The notes beneath the pieces are model-generated. The model worked only from the letters and a program-made list of their open reading frames with translations. It had not been told where the DNA came from and did not search any database. This document shows positions 43,797 to 52,174 of a stretch of DNA of 64,000 nt, one piece after another (position 1 is the first letter of the stretch; each line of letters starts with the position of its first letter). The translations under genes and the position numbers were made by a program. Where the stretch lies: contig QZKI01000091.1 of assembly GCA_003598055.1 (NCBI GenBank), forward strand, positions 42,040 to 106,039, read 5' to 3'. This DNA is from Candidatus Abyssobacteria bacterium SURF_17 (GTDB lineage: Bacteria; Abyssobacteria; SURF-5).

Positions 43797-44018
43797 GTGA
43801 AAGAGAAAGTCCAGGAAGCGTTGAACGAAATACGGCCGCAACTGCAAGCCGATGGTGGAGATATCGAGCTCATAGAGGTCACCAAGGACGGCATTGTGAA
43901 GGTACGCCTTGTCGGCGCATGCTCCGGCTGTCCCGGCGCTCAGATGACCCTGCAGTTGGGCGTCGAACGTGCCATTAAGGCGCGCGTGCCCGCAATCAAG
44001 GGCGTAGAGGCTGTTTGA
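43797..44018 (+). CDS. NifU C-terminal-domain iron-sulfur protein
   Basis: 73 residues from the GTG at 43797, supported by AAGGAGGA 6 bp upstream; an open frame extends further 5' but overlaps the stress-protein gene. LQADGGDIELIEV and ACSGCPGAQMTLQ with the CxxC pair are the NifU-C signature. Carries or transfers Fe-S clusters. It complements the IscU-type scaffold 2 kb upstream, so the usual NifU domains are encoded as separate genes flanking fumarase. Confidence 0.92.
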   Translation: MKEKVQEALNEIRPQLQADGGDIELIEVTKDGIVKVRLVGACSGCPGAQMTLQLGVERAIKARVPAIKGVEAV

Positions 44019-44163
44019 GGCTCACAAGCAGTGAGGACGGATTGCTCGTTTCCGTAGAAAGTGGATGAGTACCGTGTGATGACCTCGTATGCAACAAGAA
44101 GCCGATGCGGGCCACATACTGCATCCGAGGAATGTGTTCAAAAAGCGGAAGGCAGGAACAAGA

Positions 44164-44190
44164 TGGGGGGGACGCATATGCGTCCCCACT
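44164..44190. repeat. Intergenic palindrome, GGGGACGCATATGCGTCCCC
   Basis: A perfect 20-bp palindrome at 44168-44187 lying between nifU-C and apgM, related in form to the other GGGG-stem repeats. It may also serve as a hairpin terminator. Confidence 0.7.
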
Positions 44191-44238
44191 TTGTTTGAAA
44201 GAGCGGTTGTATGTGAGCACCGACAAGAGGAGCCGCTG

Positions 44239-45528
44239 ATGAAGAAAATCCTGTACATTGTGCTCGATGGGCTGGGGGACCGGCCGACGCCCGCATTGGG
44301 GAATCGCACGCCGCTTGAAGCTGCCAACACGCCCGTGATGGACAAGCTCGCCCGCATGGGAGAGAACGGCGTCATGTACACGGTTGCCCCCGGGATTGCG
44401 CCCGAGTCCGACATCGCGGTCATCTCCATCCTTGGGTATGATGCATACAAGTACTATACGGGCAGAGGACCGCTTGAATCGCATGCGGTCGGCCTCAAGG
44501 TCAGCCTCGGCGACCTGGCGTATCGGGTGAATTTCGGCACCATGGGCGATGGCCGGAAGATTATTGACCGGCGCGTCGGCAGAAACCTCACCACGGCGGA
44601 AGCCGATGAGCTGTGCCGCGAGATAAACGAAAGGGTGAAACTCACGTCTGTGCCGGGCGCGAGCTTCGAGTTCAAAAATACGATAGAACATAGAGGCGTG
44701 CTTGTCATCAGGTGCGGCGGCAAACTCTCGGCCATGGTGTCCAACACCGACCCGGCATATGGGCGAGAAGGCCTGCTGGGAGTGGCTCTCGAAAAGTTCG
44801 AGGATATCGTTCAGACGTGCGTGCCGTTGGACGACGCGAAGAATAGCGAGGCGGCCAAGATGTCGGCCAAACTCACAAACGAGTTTGTGGATAAAAGCCA
44901 TGAGGTCTTGGAGCAAGCCGAAGTGAATGCCAAAAGGCGCGCACAGGGCAAAATGCCCGGGAATCTGATATTGACACGCGACGGCGGCGACCGATTGCCG
45001 AAAATGCCGCCCATCAGCGAGCAATTCGGCGTTCAGTTCGGCTGCTTCCAGGAAATGCCGGTCGAAAAGGGAATCGCGATGCTCACGGGCATGGACATCG
45101 TGCCGGTCCCCCAGGCATCGGGCAATCCTGAGCGGGATTACCCGTACCTTGCCAAGAAGGCGGCCGAAGAACTGCCCAAGTATGGCGGTCTGTATATCCA
45201 TATTAAGGGGCCCGACCTTCCCGGTCACGACGGGTTGGCTGAAAAGAAAAGGGATATCATCGAGGCAATCGACAGATTCTTCCTCGCCAACCTTGTGCCT
45301 TCGCTGGACTTCAGCGATGTCGTCCTCACGCTCACGGCGGACCACTCGACTCCATGTATACTGAAGGCGCATTCGGCCGACCCCGTGCCGCTTCTCATAC
45401 TGGACTCGTCGCTGAAGCCGGACGGCACGAAGGCATACACCGAAGCCGAATGCGCAAAGGGAAAGCTGGGGACGATAAGGGGCATTCAGTTGCTGCCGAG
45501 GCTGGTCGAACTGGCGCGGGGGAAATGA
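44239..45528 (+). CDS. apgM: 2,3-bisphosphoglycerate-independent phosphoglycerate mutase, archaeal ApgM type
   Basis: 429 residues. Interconverts 3- and 2-phosphoglycerate in glycolysis/gluconeogenesis. ApgM features: ILYIVLDGLGDRPTPALG at the start with the metal-binding Asp, PESDIAVISILGYD with the serine region, HIKGPDLPGHDG, and TADHSTPC near the end. This is the alkaline-phosphatase-superfamily form common in archaea and scattered in bacteria, shorter than classical GpmI. GAGGAG lies just before the ATG. The stop overlaps an ATG of the next small gene. Confidence 0.94.
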   Translation: MKKILYIVLDGLGDRPTPALGNRTPLEAANTPVMDKLARMGENGVMYTVAPGIAPESDIAVISILGYDAYKYYTGRGPLESHAVGLKVSLGDLAYRVNFGTMGDGRKIIDRRVGRNLTTAEADELCREINERVKLTSVPGASFEFKNTIEHRGVLVIRCGGKLSAMVSNTDPAYGREGLLGVALEKFEDIVQTCVPLDDAKNSEAAKMSAKLTNEFVDKSHEVLEQAEVNAKRRAQGKMPGNLILTRDGGDRLPKMPPISEQFGVQFGCFQEMPVEKGIAMLTGMDIVPVPQASGNPERDYPYLAKKAAEELPKYGGLYIHIKGPDLPGHDGLAEKKRDIIEAIDRFFLANLVPSLDFSDVVLTLTADHSTPCILKAHSADPVPLLILDSSLKPDGTKAYTEAECAKGKLGTIRGIQLLPRLVELARGK

Positions 45529-45539
45529 AAGGAGCGCAC

Positions 45540-45746
45540 GTGAAGGACGATATACAATCCGAGGACTATACGACAAGCGAATGGACGCAGGATGAATGGG
45601 AGCGCGCATGGAATATCAAAGTAGGCACCGCCTATACCTGCGAGAAGTGCGGGAATATGATCATGATAACCAAGGGCGGCATTGGCACATTGGAGCCCTA
45701 CTGTTGCGACCAATTGATGAAGCCATCGCACGGGACCCAGTCTTGA
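45540..45746 (+). CDS. Desulforedoxin-like rubredoxin-type miniprotein
   Basis: 68 residues. The second half reads YTCEKCGNMIMI, with Cys34, Cys37, Cys55 and Cys56 in C-x2-C-x17-CC spacing, the desulforedoxin/desulfoferrodoxin N-domain pattern that binds one iron by four thiolates. The first 30 residues are acidic and without a known domain. GTG at 45540 has AAAGGAG 6 bp upstream; an ATG at 45525 overlapping the apgM stop is the alternative. Probably an electron carrier or redox sensor. A related two-domain protein follows 22 bp on. Confidence 0.75.
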   Translation: MKDDIQSEDYTTSEWTQDEWERAWNIKVGTAYTCEKCGNMIMITKGGIGTLEPYCCDQLMKPSHGTQS

Positions 45747-45768
45747 CCAGCAAGAAACGGAGGTTTGC

Positions 45769-46005
45769 TTGAAACGCGGCCAGAGATTTCGCTGCATGAT
45801 ATGCGGTTCCGAAGTGGTTCTCATCCGCGCGAAGACGGGCGCGGTGCGTCCCGTTTGCTGCAATCAGCCGATGACCCTCACGAAGGATTCGGTCAGGATG
45901 TATCGGTGTCCGGTGTGCGGGTCGGAGGCTGGGGTGATACGAGAGAAGTCCGGCGGATTGCGGCTCATTTGCTGCAATGTTCCGATGCAGGCACTCGCGG
46001 CCTGA
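45769..46005 (+). CDS. Tandem desulforedoxin-like protein, two iron sites in 78 residues
   Basis: Two copies of the same motif: Cys9/Cys12/Cys30/Cys31 (FRCMICGSE, PVCCNQPM) and Cys47/Cys50/Cys68/Cys69 (YRCPVCGSE, LICCNVPM). The halves are about 40 residues each and clearly duplicated. Desulforedoxin itself is a homodimer of such units, so this gene could encode a fused dimer. TTG start with CGGAGG 6 bp upstream. Coding is certain from the repeat pattern; the redox role is inferred. Confidence 0.82.
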   Translation: MKRGQRFRCMICGSEVVLIRAKTGAVRPVCCNQPMTLTKDSVRMYRCPVCGSEAGVIREKSGGLRLICCNVPMQALAA

Positions 46006-46103
46006 ACGAGGGAAGAATCCTGCCATTTGGCGACCCTGTGCGAGTCGGCTGACACACCGGAGCGCTAGGGCGATGCGTTGGGAGGCGGACGCGAGGTAAA
46101 TCC

Positions 46104-46132
46104 TTGCGTTTGATAAGATACTATCTTATACT
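46104..46132 (+). promoter_or_regulatory. Predicted sigma-70 promoter with overlapping dyad, hsp20-lon operon
   Basis: -35 TTGCGT (46104-46109), 17 bp, -10 TATACT (46127-46132). A dyad ATAAGATA-C-TATCTTAT (46113-46129) covers the spacer and part of the -10 box, a good repressor operator. It is not the CIRCE sequence. Confidence 0.6.
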
Positions 46133-46205
46133 CAATATGTAATAAGAGAGGCCGCAAACCGCGTGTTCCTGCCCGTACTGTAATGTCTGTGAAAGGAATG
46201 TGGCG

Positions 46206-46649
46206 ATGGACAATCCTACCAACTTATTTAATGACATAAAGCGGACCCAAAAAGAGATGGAACATCTCTTTCAGCATGTGTTTGGGCATGCTCATCCGCT
46301 GTTGCGCGTTCCCCAAGGGAGATGGCGCCCGAATGTGGATGTGTTCGAATGTGGCGAAAACATCGTCGTCCTTGTCGAACTGGCGGGAGTCGAACGCGAA
46401 GACATTTCCGTCACCTTCGAGGACGGAAAACTGCATATTGGCGGGATTCGGAAAGATATCGTGCCGTATAAGGGCAGGAAGTACTGCCAGATGGAGATAA
46501 GCTACAACGAATTTGAACGGGTTGTTTACTTGCCGAATGATGTTGACGTCGAGAGAATAACCGCGAAGCTCAACAACGGATTTGTAATCATCGAAGCCCC
46601 CAAAAGGAATCCCGAAAAACCGGACGGCTGTCAGATAAAGATAAGGTGA
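46206..46649 (+). CDS. Small heat-shock protein, Hsp20/alpha-crystallin family
   Basis: 147 residues from the ATG at 46206 (AAGGA 8 bp upstream). The alpha-crystallin domain spans about 38-135: RPNVDVFECGENIVVLVELAG at its start and LNNGFVIIEAPK (the A-x-L-x-N-G-hydrophobic motif) near its end. An ATP-independent chaperone that holds unfolding proteins. It stands 4 bp before lon, so chaperone and protease are made together, under a promoter with a likely operator. Confidence 0.93.
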   Translation: MDNPTNLFNDIKRTQKEMEHLFQHVFGHAHPLLRVPQGRWRPNVDVFECGENIVVLVELAGVEREDISVTFEDGKLHIGGIRKDIVPYKGRKYCQMEISYNEFERVVYLPNDVDVERITAKLNNGFVIIEAPKRNPEKPDGCQIKIR

Positions 46650-46653
46650 TACA

Positions 46654-49080
46654 ATGGCTTCTGATATGAACGACGAAACCGTTACTACGGCGAACGCCAC
46701 CGAAAAGGCCAAGACGGAAGAGATCCCGCGCATACCGGAAATCATTGGAGTGCTCCCGTTAAAGAACACGGTCATGTACCCATTTACCGTTATTCCGCTC
46801 TCTATCGGCGAGCAGAGCTCAATTGCGCTTATCGATGAGGCCGTCTCCAGCACGAAACTCATTGCGTGCGTCGCCATGAAAGACCCTACCCAAACCAGGA
46901 AAGCTGAAAACCTGTATCAATACGGAACCGTCGCAAACATTCTCAGGATGATGAAGCTGCCCGACGGCACGATTGCGCTCCTGACGCAGGGCGTCTCGAA
47001 GATACGCGTCGAAGAATATATAGTATTCGAGCCATATATCAAGGCACGCATCCAAACAATCGAGGAGAGCGACGAACTATCCACCCGCGGGGAAGCGCTG
47101 TTCCGGAATGTGCTCACGCAGTGCCAGAAAATTATTTCGCTGACACCCTACTTGCCCGACGAGCTTCAAGCAACTCTCATCAATATTGAATCGGCTCTTC
47201 GGCTGGTGTATCTTGTGTGCTCGGTTCTCAAGCTCACCGTAGAAGAGAAGCAGCAGATTCTTGAGATTCCGGCGGTTGAGGAAAAACTCGAGAAGATTTC
47301 CCAGTTGTTGAGCCGTGAAATCGAAATCCTCGAGCTCGGCGGCAAGATAAAGTCGCAAGTCGAAACGGAGATGTCGAAAACCCAAAGAGAGTACTTCCTG
47401 CGGGAGCAACTCAAGGCAATTCAGCAAGAGCTCGGCGAGGGCGACGAGCGACAGGTGGAGATCAAGGAAATACGCGAAAAGCTCGATGCGAAAAAGCTTT
47501 CGGAGGAAGTGCGCAAAGAGGCGGACCGGGAACTGGAGCGGCTCGGCAAACTTCCGCCGGCGTCCGCTGAATACCACGTTATCCGCACATATCTCGACTG
47601 GATCATTGACCTTCCCTGGGGCGAGTATACGGAGGACCACCTCGACCTCGAACACGCGCAAAAGGTGCTGGATGAGGACCACTACGACCTGAAGGAAGTC
47701 AAGGAACGCATTGTGGAATACCTTGCCGTCCGAAAGCGCAAGCCCGACATGAAGGGGCCTATTCTCTGCTTTGTGGGGCCGCCGGGCACGGGGAAAACAT
47801 CGCTCGGGCAGTCAATTGCGCGTGCGCTCGGCAGGAAGTTTGTCCGGATGAGCCTCGGCGGCGTCCGCGACGAGGCCGAAATACGCGGCCACCGGCGCAC
47901 CTATATTGGAGCGCTGCCGGGCCGGATCATCCAAAGCATCAGGCGTGCGGGCTCCGCAAACCCTGTTTTCATGATGGACGAGGTTGACAAAGTCGGAGCC
48001 GACTTCCGCGGCGACCCTTCTTCAGCGCTTCTCGAAGTGCTCGACCCGGAGCAAAACAGCTCATTCCGAGACCACTATCTCGATTTGCCGTTTGACCTCT
48101 CTCAGGTCATGTTCATCACGACCGCCAATATTCTGCAAACCATCCATCCGGCGTTGCAGGACAGAATGGAAATCTTGCGGCTCGCCGGCTATACAGAGGA
48201 CGAAAAGCTCTGGATTGCAAAGAAGTACTTGTTGCCCCGGCAGCTCAGCGAGAACGGGCTTGAATCGCAGCATGTTGACTTCGAGGATGTAGCCATTCGC
48301 AAGATCATTAATTCCTATACTCGAGAGGCGGGAGTGCGCAACCTCGAGAGAACCATAGCGAGAGTGTGTCGGAAAGTTGCCTTGGAGATTTCAACCGGAA
48401 AGAAAGAGCAGGAAAGAATTACTGAGGACAATCTGGGCGTCTACCTGGGGCCCGAGAAACATTTCCCGGAAGTGGCGCTCAGGACGTCAAGCCCCGGTGT
48501 CGCCACAGGACTTGCTTGGACTGAGACCGGCGGCGACGTACTCTTCATCGAGGCGCTCGCGATGCCGGGCGGAAAAAACCTGACCCTCACAGGGCAGTTG
48601 GGAGACGTAATGCAAGAGTCGGCCAAAGCAGCTCTGAGCTTTGTCCGTTCCAGGACCAAGGAACTCGGAATCCCCGATGATTTCTTCGCTAACCAGGACA
48701 TTCACGTGCACGTGCCTGCCGGCGCCATCCCAAAGGATGGACCGTCCGCCGGCATAACAATGGCCGTGGCCATCGCCTCCTTGTTGACGAACAGGCCCGT
48801 GCGCGAAGACGTGGCGATGACGGGGGAGATTACGCTGAGCGGGTTGGTCCTCCCCATCGGCGGAGTCAAAGAGAAAATTCTTGCCGCCAAGCGCGCCGGC
48901 ATTAAGACCGTTATATTGCCGAAGAAAAATGAGAAAGACCTCGTCGAGATCGAGGAAGAATCGAAAGCAGGTCTCTCGTTTGTCTTTGCCGAGAATATAG
49001 ACGATGTCTTCAAAGCGGCTCTCACGAACGGCCAACAGAAGCCGGCCTCGAAGCAGCGGTCAAAGAGAAGGACGGACTAA
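46654..49080 (+). CDS. lon: ATP-dependent protease Lon
   Basis: 808 residues. The N-terminal substrate-binding domain (about 25-215) begins with [14 protein letters not shown]. The AAA+ domain has Walker A GPPGTGKT near residue 375 and Walker [10 protein letters not shown]. The C-terminal protease domain has Ser698 in KDGPSAG and Lys741 in GGVKEK, the Ser-Lys catalytic dyad. Degrades misfolded and regulatory proteins. Full length with no membrane insert, so the soluble LonA type. Co-transcribed with hsp20. A CCG iron-sulfur protein gene follows 17 bp downstream. Confidence 0.97.
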   Translation: MASDMNDETVTTANATEKAKTEEIPRIPEIIGVLPLKNTVMYPFTVIPLSIGEQSSIALIDEAVSSTKLIACVAMKDPTQTRKAENLYQYGTVANILRMMKLPDGTIALLTQGVSKIRVEEYIVFEPYIKARIQTIEESDELSTRGEALFRNVLTQCQKIISLTPYLPDELQATLINIESALRLVYLVCSVLKLTVEEKQQILEIPAVEEKLEKISQLLSREIEILELGGKIKSQVETEMSKTQREYFLREQLKAIQQELGEGDERQVEIKEIREKLDAKKLSEEVRKEADRELERLGKLPPASAEYHVIRTYLDWIIDLPWGEYTEDHLDLEHAQKVLDEDHYDLKEVKERIVEYLAVRKRKPDMKGPILCFVGPPGTGKTSLGQSIARALGRKFVRMSLGGVRDEAEIRGHRRTYIGALPGRIIQSIRRAGSANPVFMMDEVDKVGADFRGDPSSALLEVLDPEQNSSFRDHYLDLPFDLSQVMFITTANILQTIHPALQDRMEILRLAGYTEDEKLWIAKKYLLPRQLSENGLESQHVDFEDVAIRKIINSYTREAGVRNLERTIARVCRKVALEISTGKKEQERITEDNLGVYLGPEKHFPEVALRTSSPGVATGLAWTETGGDVLFIEALAMPGGKNLTLTGQLGDVMQESAKAALSFVRSRTKELGIPDDFFANQDIHVHVPAGAIPKDGPSAGITMAVAIASLLTNRPVREDVAMTGEITLSGLVLPIGGVKEKILAAKRAGIKTVILPKKNEKDLVEIEEESKAGLSFVFAENIDDVFKAALTNGQQKPASKQRSKRRTD

Positions 49081-49097
49081 GGTCCGCGCAGGATATT

Positions 49098-50309
49098 GTG
49101 GACAGGAAGCGAATTGAGGCAAGGCTGAATCTCGCACGCCATTTCTTCCAGCATTCCATCCGTCGATTGTTCTCTCACGAAGATGTGAACGGACCGGGAT
49201 TTGACGAGTTCCTCTCAAAATATCGCGAGGACAATATCTTTCAGATAGACGCCCGCGAGCGCGAACGCTATCGCACGTTTGCGCGATGCGTCCAATGCAA
49301 TATCTGCCAGCCTTACTGCGTCATGTTCAGGGCAATTGGTTACGAGGAGTTCCCCGGTCCCATGGTCGTTGCAAGCACGTTATCTCGCGCGCTGGCAGAG
49401 CTCGGGACGACGGGCGGCGTGCTCTATAATTGCACTCAGTGCAGGCTGTGCGAGACAACATGTCCGGAAAACGCACCCATCGCGGAAATCGTCGGGTTCA
49501 TGCGAAAGTATATCTACAAATATAACCAGGACCTGGTGCCGAAACCTCTTCTGGAGATGTGCTCGCTCGTGCAGAAGCAGGGGAGCATCTTTGATGAGAC
49601 TCCTTCGGAGGTCGGGCGCGAGAAAACCACGGCGGAATACGTTCTCTTCCTGGGATGTCACGGCCGTTCGGGTCAACAGCAAAGGGCCCGGGCAGTCATA
49701 TCGATGCTGGATAGGATGGCAGTGGACTTCACGACAATAGACGAAGTATGCTGCGGAGCGCCGTTACGGGCTGCTGGCAGCGATGTGGGTCATGAGCTGG
49801 CAAGGATAAATATTGAGCGTATCCGTGAAAAGAATACCGCCAAGGTGATCACGCTTTGCCCGCACTGCCTTGTGGAATTCCACGAAAGAAGCGAGTATGC
49901 GGGAAAACTCGAGGCTATTCACATTGCCGAATTGCTCCCCGAGCTGCCCTCTGTCAGGGGGTCGCGGGAAATTGTTGCGTACCACGACCCCTGCATGTTA
50001 GGGAGGGTGTGCGGCGTGTTTGACAGACCGCGGCAGGCGCTGACGTTAGCCGGCGCACGGTTGGTGGAAATGGATACTATCCGCGAGATGGCGTTTTGCT
50101 GCGGCAACTGGGGCGGACTCGGGTTGAGTGCCCGGAACACCGCCGAGGCGATCGCGGTGCGTCGCATGGAAGACGCGCAATCCGTCGGCGCCGAGGTGCT
50201 GCTGACGGAATGTCCGTGGTGCCTTGAGATTTTCCGCTCTGCAAATCCGCCTGGCGGCAAGCCCCGCATCAGCTCGGTCGTCGAATATCTTATCGGCCTC
50301 GAGGAGTGA
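49098..50309 (+). CDS. CCG-domain iron-sulfur protein (HdrD/GlpC/LutA-like)
   Basis: 403 residues. Two [4Fe-4S] ferredoxin motifs (CVQCNICQPYC; CTQCRLCETTCP) at about 70-130 are followed by two CCG domains, which hold noncubane clusters or catalytic zinc in heterodisulfide reductases: VCCGAPLR with CPHCLVEFH, and HDPCMLGR, FCCGNWGG and CPWCLEIF. Members pass electrons between flavoproteins and quinones or thiols. It follows lon by 17 bp, but a long gap and a palindrome separate it from the FAD oxidoreductase downstream. GTG start with AGGA close upstream. The partner is not certain. Confidence 0.86.
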   Translation: MDRKRIEARLNLARHFFQHSIRRLFSHEDVNGPGFDEFLSKYREDNIFQIDARERERYRTFARCVQCNICQPYCVMFRAIGYEEFPGPMVVASTLSRALAELGTTGGVLYNCTQCRLCETTCPENAPIAEIVGFMRKYIYKYNQDLVPKPLLEMCSLVQKQGSIFDETPSEVGREKTTAEYVLFLGCHGRSGQQQRARAVISMLDRMAVDFTTIDEVCCGAPLRAAGSDVGHELARINIERIREKNTAKVITLCPHCLVEFHERSEYAGKLEAIHIAELLPELPSVRGSREIVAYHDPCMLGRVCGVFDRPRQALTLAGARLVEMDTIREMAFCCGNWGGLGLSARNTAEAIAVRRMEDAQSVGAEVLLTECPWCLEIFRSANPPGGKPRISSVVEYLIGLEE

Positions 50310-50390
50310 TTCAAAGCCCCTCTCTCAGCAAGAGCATGCAACCTACAAGTGGGGACGAAGGAGTAGATGGTTTTCAATGATTCCATCTTC

Positions 50391-50427
50391 TTGATGTAGG
50401 GGTCGTTCGCGAACGACCCTACATCAA
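50391..50427. repeat. Intergenic palindromic repeat, TTGATGTAGGG...CCCTACATCAA
   Basis: The arms TTGATGTAGGGGTCGTTCG and CGAACGACCCTACATCAA form an 18-bp stem with one extra G. It lies in the otherwise empty 286-bp gap 50310-50595 and is the longest of these palindromes. Confidence 0.8.
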
Positions 50428-50595
50428 TCGCTGCAACAGAAAAATGATGCCAACACCCACATTTATGTCGCAGGTTCCCTCAGCAGGGCTAATTGCGCAA
50501 AGGCAGAACTGGTGCCACGTTGAAAAGAGGGTCAACAAGCGGCATGAGACAAGAATGCTTGTTCCGCTTGTCCTTCTGAAAGTCGATGGAGAGCG

Positions 50596-51597
50596 ATGCT
50601 TAAGCATGTGATAATAGGCAATGGACCTGCGGGCATTGAAGCCGCTCGCACAATCCGGACCATTCATGAGGACGATGAGATTGTGGTCCTCTCGGACGAA
50701 GCTCACATCTCGTACTCACGGTTTCTGTTGCCGGATTATATCGCAGGCCGAATCCCTCTCGAACGGCTGTGGCTGCAGTCGGAGTCGTATTATCGGGAGG
50801 CGAAAATTGAGCTCCGTCTGCGGACGAAAGTGGCTTCCGTGCACTCCGCGGGCAACTCAGTCACAACTGCGGACGGCGAAAGAATGGAGTTTGACCAGCT
50901 TCTCATCGCATGTGGCGGGAAGCCAAAGCTGCCGGACATCAACGGAATAGCCGAATCGGGCGCTCTGACGCTCAAGACATTGGCTGATGCGCAAAACATT
51001 CTTTCGCGTGTGAAGGCCAGGGCGTCGGTCCTCGTCCTCGGTCGCGATCTAATCGGCGTGGAGATGGCACGCGCGTTCTGTCAGATGGGGACACGGGTGA
51101 CGTACATTGCATGGGAGAATGAGCTGCTTCCTAACATCATCGACCCGGCAACGGCCGAGGAACTGAGCGACAAGATGCGAGCAGCGGGCGTGAAGATGGT
51201 GCTGGGTGAAGAGATTCTGCGGATGAAATCGACCAATGGGACTGTTTCAGTTGATGTTGCAGGAAAGACACTTAGCGCGGACGTGCTCGTGGTAGCCGTC
51301 GGCATGGAGCCAAGCCTTGACTCGCTGAATGATAGTGGCATTATGGTCGGTTCGGGCGTGACCACGGATGAGCGGCTGAGGACGAACAAAGCCAACATTT
51401 ACGCCGCCGGCGATGTCGCCGAGATTTATGACCCGCGAGTGCACAAACGAAAGCTGCTCTTCGGTTGGAAGAATGCGAACGAGCAGGGCCGGATTGCCGG
51501 CGCGAACATGTGCGGCGAGGACCGCGAATTCGAAATCAAGTATGCGCCTGGAGTGAAGCAAATTTTCGGCGTTGACGTGCGGCACCGCTGGAAGTGA
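50596..51597 (+). CDS. FAD/NAD(P)-dependent oxidoreductase (rubredoxin/nitrite reductase-like)
   Basis: 333 residues. FAD motif IIGNGPAGIEAA at 6-17; second nucleotide site near 150 reads VLGRDLIGVEMA instead of GxGxxG, with Arg-Asp in the loop; the closing FAD motif is NIYAAGDVAE. The first half resembles NirB/rubredoxin-reductase flavoproteins. There is no C-terminal iron-sulfur domain, and a ferredoxin gene follows 18 bp later, so electrons probably pass between NAD(P)H, FAD and that ferredoxin. AGAGCG before the ATG is a weak ribosome site. Confidence 0.85.
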   Translation: MLKHVIIGNGPAGIEAARTIRTIHEDDEIVVLSDEAHISYSRFLLPDYIAGRIPLERLWLQSESYYREAKIELRLRTKVASVHSAGNSVTTADGERMEFDQLLIACGGKPKLPDINGIAESGALTLKTLADAQNILSRVKARASVLVLGRDLIGVEMARAFCQMGTRVTYIAWENELLPNIIDPATAEELSDKMRAAGVKMVLGEEILRMKSTNGTVSVDVAGKTLSADVLVVAVGMEPSLDSLNDSGIMVGSGVTTDERLRTNKANIYAAGDVAEIYDPRVHKRKLLFGWKNANEQGRIAGANMCGEDREFEIKYAPGVKQIFGVDVRHRWK

Positions 51598-51615
51598 GAC
51601 GGGGAGTCAGGCTCC

Positions 51616-51849
51616 GTGAAGGTCTCACATAAGTATCCCCGCGTTGATAGGGAATTGTGTATCGGTTGCGGCAATTGTCAGAGTTGTTGTCCTGCCGAAC
51701 CGAATGTGTTTGAGGTGCGATTCGACCGCGAGAGCGGCGAAGACAAGTCATGCGTGGTTGCTCCGGAGGCATGCATCGAGTGTGAGTTGTGCGAGCGAGA
51801 GTGCCCGGTGCAGGCCATCACCCTGATTGCCAACCCCCCCTCTTTCTAA
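51616..51849 (+). CDS. Ferredoxin with two [4Fe-4S] motifs
   Basis: 77 residues. Cluster I ligands Cys15, Cys18, Cys21 and Cys25 (CIGCGNCQSCCP) and cluster II ligands Cys53, Cys56, Cys59 and Cys63 (CIECELCEREC). GTG start at 51616 with GGGGAG 9 bp upstream. The last residues, NPPSF and the stop codon, are encoded by a palindromic repeat (51831-51878), so the original C-terminus was probably replaced. Likely partner of the FAD oxidoreductase just upstream. Confidence 0.9.
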   Translation: MKVSHKYPRVDRELCIGCGNCQSCCPAEPNVFEVRFDRESGEDKSCVVAPEACIECELCERECPVQAITLIANPPSF

Positions 51850-51878
51850 AGGGGGGCAGGGGGGATTAGTAAGGTTCT
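51831..51878. repeat. C/G-run palindromic repeat at the ferredoxin 3' end
   Basis: CCCCCCCTCTTTCTAAAG is followed by GGGGGGCAGGGGGG and ATTAG: runs of C and G flank TCTTTCTAAA. It supplies the last ferredoxin codons and the stop TAA (51847-51849). Could fold as a terminator-like hairpin. Confidence 0.7.
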
Positions 51879-51928
51879 CAAGCGTCCAGCGCGAAACCCC
51901 GGACTGAAAGGAGCAGGAAGGATACGAT

Positions 51929-52096
51929 ATGCCGACAAAACACAATCTGATGGTGAAAGTAATCGATGCGCGCGCGGGTGAAGTGCAAAAAGTGCTGAAG
52001 AACGCGGGAATACAAGTTGTAAGCGTCGTCGAGGTATACAAGGAAGACGCCCCGGGACAAGAGGAAAAGGGAGCTGAAACGGAATCCAAAGCCTAG
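51929..52096 (+). CDS. 55-residue hypothetical protein
   Basis: MPTKHNLMVKVIDARAGEVQ begins a 55-residue frame ending in an acidic tail (GQEEKGAETESKA). AGGAAGGA lies 6 bp before the ATG, a strong ribosome site. The first 45 residues read as beta-alpha-beta (LMVKVIDA, VQKVLKNAG, IQVVSVVEVY), an ACT-like or small regulatory fold. It lies between the ferredoxin and the aminotransferase of the presumed glyoxylate module, all on the same strand. No family recognised. Codon use matches the neighbours, which supports a real gene. Confidence 0.65.
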   Translation: MPTKHNLMVKVIDARAGEVQKVLKNAGIQVVSVVEVYKEDAPGQEEKGAETESKA

Positions 52097-52174
52097 GGAC
52101 ATCAGCAGCGAGAGCCCGGAAGGAGCGACGGCGGAAATACTACCAAGACCGGGAACAGGAGGTGCGTGCAGACA

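Noticed and set aside
43996..45609. Open frame of 537 codons on the minus strand
   Set aside because: Antisense to apgM, whose active-site motifs are complete.
46080..46205. CIRCE (HrcA) element before hsp20-lon
   Set aside because: The inverted repeat present is ATAAGATA-C-TATCTTAT, without the TTAGCACTC arms or 9-bp spacer of CIRCE.
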